This document shows positions 1 to 5,270 of a stretch of DNA of 5,296 nucleotides, one piece after another. Source of the DNA: Candidatus Omnitrophota bacterium (GTDB lineage: Bacteria; Verrucomicrobiota; Verrucomicrobiia; Limisphaerales; UBA1319). Made by a program: the position numbers and the translations under genes. Location of the stretch: assembly GCA_023473405.1 (NCBI GenBank), contig JAMCZD010000153.1, positions 1 to 5,296 on the forward strand, in the 5' to 3' direction. The notes under the pieces were generated by a model, which saw only the letters and a program-made list of their open reading frames with translations, searched no databases and was not told the DNA's origin. How positions within the stretch are numbered: position 1 is the first letter of the stretch; each line of letters opens with the position of its first letter.

Positions 1-252
1 CTTTTGCAGTTGCAAGGCGCAGGACATGACTTCGCGGTAGATCGCGCGCAGCGATTCGCTGGTAATCGGGCCGCGATTCAACTCGCAGACTCGGCGAAAC
101 ACGGCCAACTCGCGGTCGGGGGCATAGATTTCCTCGCCGTTTTTCAGCTTGATTTCGCCTATGGCCAGGGCCTGCCGGGTGCGTTCGTTGAGCAACTGAA
201 CAATTTGGGCATCCAATTGATCGATGGCTTTGCGGTGTTCAGATATATTCAT
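1..252 (-). CDS. pheA: Chorismate mutase domain, probable N-terminus of P-protein (chorismate mutase/prephenate dehydratase), partial
   Basis: This is the first 84 residues of a protein that continues past the left edge. The segment is an all-helical AroQ-type chorismate mutase domain, which converts chorismate to prephenate in cytoplasmic phenylalanine/tyrosine synthesis. Aligned by eye to the E. coli PheA mutase domain, the active-site residues appear as R7, R24, K35, R47, E48 and Q83; the E. coli Asp48 position is Ala44. The stretch YAPDRE (43-48) followed by REVMS (73-77) is typical of P-proteins in which the mutase precedes a prephenate dehydratase and ACT domain; those parts would lie outside the window, so bifunctionality is inferred. 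The ATG at 252 is the only start giving the usual short N-terminus. It lies 14 bp after the scpB stop and has no clear Shine-Dalgarno, so translation may depend on readthrough from scpB. A free-standing chorismate mutase remains possible. Confidence 0.85.
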   Translation of the reverse strand, partial: MNISEHRKAIDQLDAQIVQLLNERTRQALAIGEIKLKNGEEIYAPDRELAVFRRVCELNRGPITSESLRAIYREVMSCALQLQK

Positions 253-266
253 GGTTTTTGATACAT

Positions 267-1118
267 CTATTGGGGTGGCTCGAGGCGGTCCGAGTTCGGG
301 GGCGCGGATCCATCGGCCGAGTCGTTCGACGCGGCGGCAAGGCTTTCCTGCGGCGTTTCAGTAGCGGCGGTTTCCGCTTCCTCTCCCTCAGAAGGCGCCG
401 GCGTTTCGCCAACCTCGAGGCCGACGGGTTGGCCGGCATTCTCGACAGGGGCATCCGGAGCGGACGACTGAGCGGGAGCGCTGGCTTCGAGCTCCGCCGG
501 CGGCGCGGTGGCCAGGTTGGACTCGGCGGTCTGCAAAGGGGCTGACTTTTTGAGCTCGATTCGCCGGAGATCGTCTGCGGCCGGCAAATCATCCAGGTTG
601 CGCAATCCGAAGTATTCGAGAAACGCGCCGGTGGTTCCGTAAGTGGTGGCGTGCCCGACCGCTTCGGCACGCCCGACCGCTTCGACAAGGCCCCGTTCAA
701 TCAGGGTCTGCATGACGCCATCGACCGAGACTCCGCGAATCTGTTCGATCTCTGCCCGAGTCAAAGGCTGACGATAAGCGACGATCGCGAGCGTTTCGAG
801 CGCAGCCTGAGAAAGGCGGGGTGGGCGGACTCTGGCGCCCAGCATGGCACGCAACCAAGGGGCGTATTCGGGCTGGCTCACAAACTGCCACGCGCCGGCG
901 ACACAAATAAGACGGTAGCTCCGTTGCGCGGCGGCGTGATCGACTTCCAGTTGGTCGAGGACGCTGATGATCTCCTCCGATTTGACCTTCTTGAAGGCCT
1001 TGGTTTCGGGATCCTCGGAGCGCTCGGCCGCCAGCCGCAGGATCTCGCGCAATTCCTCGGCGTTAAGTGGTTTTTGCGCCTGGAAAAGCAGGGTTTCCAA
1101 AATGAATTTCAGTTCCAT
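267..1118 (-). CDS. scpB: Segregation and condensation protein B (ScpB)
   Basis: This is the ScpB subunit of the Smc-ScpA-ScpB condensin-like complex, which compacts and segregates the chromosome; ScpB dimers bind the middle of the ScpA kleisin. The protein has 283 residues. Two winged-helix domains fill about residues 1-175. The family signature is clear: RLSQAALETLAIVAYRQPLT (101-120), RAEIEQIRGVSVDGV (121-135), ERGLVEAVGR (141-150) and YGTTGAFLEYFGL (160-172). Residues from about 188 to the end form a low-complexity tail rich in Ala, Glu, Pro and Ser with no recognisable fold, making the protein longer than compact ScpBs of roughly 180-200 residues. The ATG at 1118 lies 5 bp after the scpA stop and gives the standard ScpB N-terminus (MELKFILETLLF). 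Ribosome-site pairing is weak (AGG in the scpA stop region), so coupling to scpA is likely. Family assignment is secure; a role for the tail is unknown. Confidence 0.96.
   Translation of the reverse strand: MELKFILETLLFQAQKPLNAEELREILRLAAERSEDPETKAFKKVKSEEIISVLDQLEVDHAAAQRSYRLICVAGAWQFVSQPEYAPWLRAMLGARVRPPRLSQAALETLAIVAYRQPLTRAEIEQIRGVSVDGVMQTLIERGLVEAVGRAEAVGHATTYGTTGAFLEYFGLRNLDDLPAADDLRRIELKKSAPLQTAESNLATAPPAELEASAPAQSSAPDAPVENAGQPVGLEVGETPAPSEGEEAETAATETPQESLAAASNDSADGSAPPNSDRLEPPQ
653..684 (-). repeat. 14-bp direct repeat inside scpB
   Basis: The plus-strand sequence GCCCGACCGCTTCG occurs at 653-666 and again at 671-684, a period of 18 bp or six codons. It encodes the near-repeat EAVGRA/EAVGHA in ScpB. 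The segment is the usual length for ScpB here, so this looks like local sequence homogenisation rather than an added repeat unit. Confidence 0.7.
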
Positions 1119-1123
1119 GAAAC

Positions 1124-1906
1124 CTAGGGACTCGACGGCGCGGGAACGGCCTCCGTCGAGGCGGGAGGAACGGACGCCGGGTGGGCTTTCGGCGCAATCA
1201 TGATTTCGCCAAATGGTTCGGATTGGGATACGGACAATCGTTTCAGGCGGATCAATTCGAGCAAGGCCAGGAAAGTGGCGATGATTTCCGAACGGCTATG
1301 GGCCGCGTGGTACAACTCGGAAAATTGCAGGACCGGTCGCTCGGCGATCATCTCGAGGAGCATTTGGATTTTCTCGCTTACGGTCCATTTGTCCTCGAAA
1401 ATTCCCGGCACCTGCGCTGCCTGGTGGAATCGGCGCAAGATGGCGCTCACGGCATTCACCAGGTCCAACAGCGAGACTTCGGGGCGAGCCTCGGTTGCGG
1501 ACGGCTCCAGGTCCGGTTTTTGCGGCTGGCGGCGAAACCGGTTTTCCTGCTCGCTTTCACGGTTTTGTAGTTGGGCGGCGACGTCCTTGAACTTTTTATA
1601 TTCAACCAATTGGCGGATGAGGTCCCAGCGCGGGTCAATTTGGTCTTCCTCGTCTTCGACCTGGGCCTGTTGATCGACGGGGAGGAGTTCGCGGCTCTTG
1701 ATGAACATGAGGGTGGCGGCCATTACCAGGAATTCTCCGGCGATGTCAAGGTCGAGGTTCCGCATTATTTCCACATACTCGACGAACTGGGTGGCGATCC
1801 GAGTCAGGTTGACCTCGTAAATGCTCACCTCCTCCTTCCTGATTAAATACAGGAGGAGGTCAAGCGGACCTTCAAACACTTCAAGTTGGACTTTGTAATC
1901 AGCCAT
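1124..1906 (-). CDS. scpA: Segregation and condensation protein A (ScpA, kleisin)
   Basis: ScpA is the kleisin that bridges the Smc head domains and recruits ScpB in chromosome condensation. The protein has 260 residues, close to the family norm. The N-terminal Smc-binding domain contains the hallmark VFEGPLDLLLYLIRK (10-24), followed by AGEFLVMAATLMFIKSRELL (56-75). A charged linker spans about 77-145. The C-terminal winged helix, which contacts the other Smc head, is seen around SRSEIIATFLALLELIRLKR (204-223) and ends near FGEIMIAP (232-239). A Pro/Ala/Ser-rich tail of about 20 residues follows. The ATG at 1906 is chosen because MADYKVQLEVFEGP matches typical ScpA starts; an AGGAG lies upstream but only one base from the ATG, closer than usual. 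It is the first gene of the scpA-scpB-pheA operon, with a good promoter candidate about 33 nt upstream of the ATG. Confidence 0.96.
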   Translation of the reverse strand: MADYKVQLEVFEGPLDLLLYLIRKEEVSIYEVNLTRIATQFVEYVEIMRNLDLDIAGEFLVMAATLMFIKSRELLPVDQQAQVEDEEDQIDPRWDLIRQLVEYKKFKDVAAQLQNRESEQENRFRRQPQKPDLEPSATEARPEVSLLDLVNAVSAILRRFHQAAQVPGIFEDKWTVSEKIQMLLEMIAERPVLQFSELYHAAHSRSEIIATFLALLELIRLKRLSVSQSEPFGEIMIAPKAHPASVPPASTEAVPAPSSP

Positions 1907-1946
1907 GCTCCTGCCCGGGAACGGCTATTCCACCGGGGCAATATTC

Positions 1947-1975
1947 ATCATAGGTGGATCGGCGGTTGAATGCAA
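1947..1975 (-). promoter_or_regulatory. Candidate sigma70-type promoter for scpA-scpB-pheA
   Basis: Read on the minus strand, a -35 box TTGCAT (1975-1970) is followed by exactly 17 bp and then a -10 box TATGAT (1952-1947), which matches the consensus at five of six positions. Transcription would start near 1940, leaving a leader of about 33 nt before the scpA ATG at 1906. The -10 and spacing are good; the -35 matches only in its TTG. Confidence 0.5.
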
Positions 1976-1986
1976 CGCATTCCCGC
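1962..1986. promoter_or_regulatory. Inverted repeat over the scpA -35 box, possible operator
   Basis: The core is GAATGC-AAC-GCATTC (1968-1982), a perfect 6-bp inverted repeat around three bases. It is extended by GCGG (1962-1965, after a two-base bulge) and CCGC (1983-1986), giving arms of ten pairing bases. It covers the candidate scpA -35 box and ends one base before the candidate -35 box of the divergent gene, so a bound regulator could affect both. No other copy was noticed in the window. The regulator is unknown. Confidence 0.35.
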
Positions 1987-1987
1987 T

Positions 1988-2016
1988 TTGACGCGGCCGG
2001 GTGTGTCCTTTACGCT
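1988..2016 (+). promoter_or_regulatory. Weak candidate promoter for the deacetylase gene
   Basis: TTGACG (1988-1993, five of six to the -35 consensus) and TACGCT (2011-2016, three of six to the -10 consensus, including its T, A and final T) are separated by exactly 17 bp. Transcription would begin near 2023, about 28 nt before the ATG at 2051. The -10 is poor. If used, the start supports translation from 2051 rather than from the upstream in-frame ATG at 1970. Confidence 0.35.
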
Positions 2017-2050
2017 TATTTTAATTGGCTTTCGGCCAGTCAAATCACGG

Positions 2051-2911
2051 ATGAAAATTATCACCGATAAACGCTGCACCGAATACGGCCGCGCCGGCCA
2101 CCCGGAACGGCCCGAGCGCATCCGCCTGACGGTCGAGAAGCTCCGGCAACAAACAACGTTTCCGGTTGAATTTGAAGAGCCGCTTGGCAAAGTTGATAAG
2201 GAAATTTTGCGTGTGCATTCGGCCGCCCATCTCGAACGGTTGCGGCAGCCCCTGGATTTCGATCCGGACACGCCTGCTTACCCGCGGATTCTCGAATACG
2301 CGCGCCGCGCGGTCGGGGGAGCCCTGGCGGCCCTCGAGTGCGCCCGGCGTAGTGAATTAGCCTTCAGCCTCATGCGTCCGCCCGGTCACCACGCCTTGCG
2401 AGAACGGGCCATGGGTTTCTGCTATTTGAACAATGTTGCAATCGCCGTCCTCGAGGCGAGGAACCAGGGCGTAGCCAGGGTGGCGGTTTATGATTTCGAT
2501 GTCCATCATGCCAACGGCACCGAGGCCATCCTCCTCCACGATCCCGGTTGCTCCCTGTTTTCCATTCACCAGTATCCAAATTATCCGGGAACCGGGGCGC
2601 AATCCGTCGGTAACTCACATAATTTCCCCGTGGCGCCGCTGACCCCGCACCTGGAATATCGCAAGGTTTTGGAAAAGGCCATCGAGGAATTGAAGATGTT
2701 CCAGCCGGACCTGGTGGCGGTATCCGCCGGCTTCGATGCCTGCCGCGGAGACCCCATAGCAAACGAGTTGCTCGAACCGGACGACTATCATTGGCTGGGC
2801 CGTTCGCTGCGCGCGCTGGGCTTTCCGTTGTTCGGCGTTTTGGAGGGTGGCTACAGCGAAAATTTGCCGGAATTGGTCCTCGCTTTCTTAAGCGGTTTGG
2901 AAGGCAAATGA
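2051..2911 (+). CDS. Histone deacetylase superfamily protein (zinc-dependent deacetylase)
   Basis: This is a complete 286-residue member of the arginase/deacetylase fold family that includes histone deacetylases, acetoin-utilisation AcuC and acetylpolyamine amidohydrolases. These enzymes hydrolyse acetyl-amide bonds on protein lysines or small amines in the cytoplasm; the substrate here cannot be told. The N-terminus MKIITDKRC, then GHPERPERI (16-24), is typical of bacterial members and fixes the start at 2051. An in-frame ATG at 1970 would add 27 atypical residues and lies upstream of the candidate promoter. Catalytic features are RPPGHHA (109-115) with the His pair 113-114, YDFDVHH (147-153) with zinc ligands D150 and H152, SAGFDA (225-230) with the third ligand D229, and LEGGY (264-268) with the transition-state Tyr268. 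The usual HHGNGT motif reads HHANGT (Ala154). No signal peptide or membrane segment is seen. It is divergent from scpA, and no Shine-Dalgarno is evident. Confidence 0.93.
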   Translation: MKIITDKRCTEYGRAGHPERPERIRLTVEKLRQQTTFPVEFEEPLGKVDKEILRVHSAAHLERLRQPLDFDPDTPAYPRILEYARRAVGGALAALECARRSELAFSLMRPPGHHALRERAMGFCYLNNVAIAVLEARNQGVARVAVYDFDVHHANGTEAILLHDPGCSLFSIHQYPNYPGTGAQSVGNSHNFPVAPLTPHLEYRKVLEKAIEELKMFQPDLVAVSAGFDACRGDPIANELLEPDDYHWLGRSLRALGFPLFGVLEGGYSENLPELVLAFLSGLEGK

Positions 2912-3100
2912 GGCGCTTGCCGGGTATGGGGAGCGCAAATGCGCGGAAAGCGTGTATATCGGTCATGAGCAGGTCCCCAAAGACCAAGAGTGACAGCGAA
3001 CGTTGATAGGCAAGGCTGTGCCCTGCCAGTCCCTTTGCGATGAAACTATGCCTGCACTCTAATCTTGTCGATGGTTGTGCATTAGGATAAACATAACCTC
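2912..3100 (+). other. Intergenic spacer between deacetylase and DegT-family genes
   Basis: These 189 bp contain no convincing gene. Two small dyads are visible: GCGCA-AA-TGCGC (2933-2944), and an 8-bp stem with one mismatch and a TGT loop (3009-3027). Neither is followed by a T-run, so neither is a standard terminator. The last 40 bases are AT-rich and may hold the DegT-family promoter (for example TTGTCG at 3065-3070), but no -10 box at proper spacing is convincing. AGGA at 3084-3087 is too far from the ATG at 3101 to be a good ribosome site. Confidence 0.4.
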
Positions 3101-4375
3101 ATGACCTCAAAATTAGCCATCAACGGCGGCCCGAAGACGGTTACGAACCAGTTGAAAGGCTGGCCTCAATTCGACGAAAAAGCCATCCAAGCCGTTACCG
3201 AGGTTTTGCGCTCCGGCAAAGTCAATTACTGGACGGGGCGAAAAGGAATGGAATTCGAAAAGCGATTCGCTGCCTGGCAAGGGAGCCGGTATGCCATAAG
3301 CGTTGCCACGGGAACAGCCGCCCTGCACGTGGCCTTGACTACCCTCGGCATCGGTCCCGGCGACGAGGTCATTGTGCCCAGTTACACCTTCATCGCCACC
3401 AGTTTCTCCGTGGTCCAGGCCGGCGCCGTCCCGCGCTTTGCCGACGTGAATCTTGAGGACCACTGTTTGAGCGTGGACTCCGCCGAGCGGCTAGTCAACG
3501 AACGGACCCGCGCCGTTATTCCAGTCCATCTCTATGGCAACGTATGCGACATGGACAAGGTGATGGCCTTTGCCAACCGGCACAACCTATACGTGATTGA
3601 AGACAACGCGGAGGCCTTTGGCGGTGTTTACAAAGGCCGTAAAACCGGCTCCCTGGGACATATGGCCGCCTGCAGTTTCTGCCAAAACAAGACCTTCACC
3701 ACCGGAGGCGAAGGCGGCATGGTGACCACCGATAACGAGGAATGGGCCTGGACCGCGCGCAGCTTCCGCGACCATGGATACGACGTCAAGCAGCGCCTCA
3801 ACCTCCTGGAAATGGAACAAAAACTGCCCTACATCCATAACATGGTCGGCTGGAATTACCGCATGACTGAAATGCAGTCCGCCATCGGCCTGGCTGAATT
3901 GGACCGGATGGACTCCTGGAACCTGCCCGCCCGCCGGCGCAATGCCTATGTCCTCATCGACGCGCTCAAATCATGTCCGTTGGTGAAACACCTGCCGGTG
4001 GATACGCCCGAGCGCCAAAACGGCTGGTATATCCTGGCCACCTCGCTCGCGATCGAGCAAATGAATTGCGACATCAAACAGTTTGTCGCCGCCGTGATCG
4101 CTGAAGGCGCCCCTTGCTGGAAGGTCTTCTGGCCGCAGTGCTATAGCGAACGCGCCTTCCAGGAACACCATGCCTTTGGGCGGTCCGGATTCCCGTTCAG
4201 GTCCAGCGAATACACCACTCCGGCCAGCGTTGATTATCGTCACGTCGAGGTCCCCAATTCACGCTGGCACGAAAGCCATACTTTTACCTGTTTTGCCTTC
4301 CCCACCTACACCGAGGATGATATGAAACAAATCGCAAATGCCATCCTCAAAGTGATCCAGGCGTACGCGAAATAG
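3101..4375 (+). CDS. DegT/DnrJ/EryC1/StrS-family PLP-dependent aminotransferase
   Basis: This is a complete 424-residue fold-type I PLP enzyme of the family that transaminates keto-sugars or cyclitols for surface polysaccharides and antibiotics. The N-terminus LAINGGPK (5-12) and the FDEKAIQAVTEVLRSG region (24-39) are standard. The phosphate-binding segment is ATGTAALH (69-76); GPGDEVIVPSYTFIAT (85-100) follows. VIEDNAEAFG (165-174) supplies Asp168, expected to pair with the PLP ring nitrogen. The Schiff-base lysine is K197 within SFCQNKTFTTGGEGGMV (192-208). The family C-terminal part follows with NMVGWNYRMTEMQSAIGLAE (247-266) and HTFTCFAFPTYTEDDM (393-408). The catalytic set is complete, so a true aminotransferase is likelier than a dehydratase, whose lysine is replaced. 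No nucleotide-sugar genes lie nearby, so the substrate is unknown. The ATG at 3101 is supported by the conserved N-terminus, not by a ribosome site. Its 3' end holds one arm of the 26-bp inverted repeat. Confidence 0.93.
   Translation: MTSKLAINGGPKTVTNQLKGWPQFDEKAIQAVTEVLRSGKVNYWTGRKGMEFEKRFAAWQGSRYAISVATGTAALHVALTTLGIGPGDEVIVPSYTFIATSFSVVQAGAVPRFADVNLEDHCLSVDSAERLVNERTRAVIPVHLYGNVCDMDKVMAFANRHNLYVIEDNAEAFGGVYKGRKTGSLGHMAACSFCQNKTFTTGGEGGMVTTDNEEWAWTARSFRDHGYDVKQRLNLLEMEQKLPYIHNMVGWNYRMTEMQSAIGLAELDRMDSWNLPARRRNAYVLIDALKSCPLVKHLPVDTPERQNGWYILATSLAIEQMNCDIKQFVAAVIAEGAPCWKVFWPQCYSERAFQEHHAFGRSGFPFRSSEYTTPASVDYRHVEVPNSRWHESHTFTCFAFPTYTEDDMKQIANAILKVIQAYAK
4313..4338 (+). repeat. Left arm of a perfect 26-bp inverted repeat, inside the DegT-family gene
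   Basis: All 26 bases, starting GAGGATGATATG and ending AATCGCAAA, recur on the opposite strand at 5271-5296. The arm encodes residues 405-412 of the DegT-family enzyme (EDDMKQIA) plus part of the next codon. A match of this length is far beyond chance in a 5.3-kb window. Confidence 0.95.
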
Positions 4376-4383
4376 GGCCATTC

Positions 4384-4482
4384 GAGCGCAACTTCGACCT
4401 GGTAAATTTCCGTAGTGAGCGGCAGGCCGCGTTCGGCGCTGACTTCCAGACAAAGCTGGATTGCCTCTTTAATGGCAACGCC
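4384..4482 (-). pseudogene. HicB-like antitoxin remnant (C-terminal half only)
   Basis: On the minus strand, the frame with codons at 4482-4480, 4479-4477 and so on reads GVAIKEAIQLCLEVSAERG and then LPLTTEIYQVEVAL. This resembles the C-terminal helix and following strand of HicB-like/UPF0150 proteins (typical pattern: IKEAI.L.LE...E.G.PL.....VEV.). HicB-like proteins often neutralise a HicA mRNA interferase. The N-terminal half (the usual ELPGC...G.T.EEAL region) is absent, no ATG opens the frame, and a stop lies upstream at 4524-4522. After the VEVAL end the frame runs on antisense into the DegT-family gene to a stop at 4306, so the native stop is lost too. The left break sits within the 3' end of the neighbouring 262-residue gene. 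No hicA is visible. The similarity is recognised by eye over about 32 residues, so the identification is tentative. Confidence 0.5.
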
Positions 4483-5270
4483 TATCCCGCCGGTAGATTG
4501 AAATATCGCGCCCGCAAAGGCTTAAGGTAGCGGTCATTCAACGTGTTCAAGGCCGCGCGTGCCAAGGTGAATTTCTCCGCCAGCCTCTGAAAAACGGTGG
4601 CCGGCCACGGCGGCTCCGACTCGCCCGCGGCCAGGACGTAAAAGTGCCGGCCCTCGCGCTCGTAATCGGGCACGGTGCGCCGCAGGGCGGCTTGACTTCG
4701 GGGCCGGCGGGCAAGAAACGCGGCATGATCGGGATAAATTCCGGTGAGAAAGAGCGCGATGTCGGCGATGCGTTTGTAAAGGCGCGGCTTGAGTCGCGGT
4801 TCGACCAATTGGCACAGCGCAATCATGTCGTCCATGTCCACGTCGCTGAATTTGCGTTTCCGCCAGACGCCTCGTTCCTTCCAGTAAAGCATGCCGGTGT
4901 TGGTGCGCACGAACGAGCATAGCATTTCGGTCAGATATTCGAGCATCGCTGGATCGCTGAGAAGCTGCACGGCTTGGGGCGCCTCGAAGACCGGGATGCT
5001 CTTGCCGCGCACTCCCGCCTCGAGCACGAAAGACTGGTCTTCGAGGTCGCGTCGCAAGCGGCGCAAAAGGACGGTGAACATCAGGTAAGGCGATGTGCGG
5101 ACAAAAACCTCCTGTTCATTGAGGAGTCGCTCCGCGAGTTTCGGGTCTTCCAGCATTGGATCGAGGAGATCTTCCTTGTCCCGGACCAGGCCGATGATGT
5201 GGTCATGGTCGCGCCGTTGGGTGACCACCGATTCCACAATAAATCTCAAGTCCGATTCTGTCAGGTGCAT
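4482..5270 (-). CDS. Conserved-looking hypothetical protein, mostly helical, 262 residues
   Basis: I do not recognise this family. The reading frame is intact, runs the full length with protein-like composition, and is clearly the coding frame of this stretch. The predicted product is soluble, with no signal peptide or obvious membrane segment. It is charged and probably helical: LTESDLRFIVESVV (3-16), DKEDLLDPMLEDPKLAERLL (31-50), then VFVRTSPYLMFTVLLRRLRR (55-74). A central part has EYLTEMLCSFVRTNTGMLYW (111-130), followed by the basic run KERGVWRKRKF (131-141) and DVDMDDMIALCQLVEPRL (143-160). The C-terminal third includes ADIALFLTGIYPDHAAFLAR (169-188) and a possible helical hairpin ending RYLKPLRARYF (247-257). 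It has two cysteines only (118, 153) and no metal-binding or catalytic motif. The ATG at 5270 lies directly beside the right repeat arm and lacks a near Shine-Dalgarno; GAGG sits about 22 nt upstream. A function in any system is not supported by what can be seen. Confidence 0.8.
   Translation of the reverse strand: MHLTESDLRFIVESVVTQRRDHDHIIGLVRDKEDLLDPMLEDPKLAERLLNEQEVFVRTSPYLMFTVLLRRLRRDLEDQSFVLEAGVRGKSIPVFEAPQAVQLLSDPAMLEYLTEMLCSFVRTNTGMLYWKERGVWRKRKFSDVDMDDMIALCQLVEPRLKPRLYKRIADIALFLTGIYPDHAAFLARRPRSQAALRRTVPDYEREGRHFYVLAAGESEPPWPATVFQRLAEKFTLARAALNTLNDRYLKPLRARYFNLPAG

Noticed and set aside
248..265. Five-codon frame ATG-TAT-CAA-AAA-CCA-TGA between scpB and pheA, overlapping the pheA start
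   Set aside because: Although it could pass ribosomes from scpB to pheA, a frame this short is expected by chance and has no ribosome site.
258..545. Plus-strand 95-residue arginine-rich open frame
   Set aside because: It is antisense to the GC-rich scpB tail; its composition is a by-product of Ala/Glu/Pro codons on the other strand.
651..1846. Several plus-strand open frames of 78-158 residues opposite scpB and scpA
   Set aside because: All lie antisense to strongly conserved genes and show no family features.
1970..2050. Upstream in-frame ATG that would extend the deacetylase by 27 residues
   Set aside because: The extra residues are not family-like, MKIITDKRC is the usual N-terminus, and the ATG lies inside the scpA -35 box and upstream of the candidate promoter.
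2370..2987. Minus-strand 205-residue open frame opposite the deacetylase
   Set aside because: Arg/Pro-rich shadow of a well-conserved plus-strand enzyme.
2791..3006. Plus-strand 71-residue frame overlapping the deacetylase 3' end
   Set aside because: Most of it is a shifted frame of the deacetylase and the rest shows no recognisable protein sequence.
3009..3027. Stem-loop after the deacetylase as an intrinsic terminator
   Set aside because: The stem has a mismatch, no T-run follows, and it sits about 100 bp past the stop.
4419..4430. GCGGC-AG-GCCGC dyad as a terminator between convergent genes
   Set aside because: The stem is only 5 bp, the loop is two bases, there is no T-run, and it lies in the HicB-like codons.
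4259..4453. Minus-strand 64-residue frame with a TTG start
   Set aside because: It is out of frame with the HicB-like similarity and mostly antisense to the DegT-family gene.
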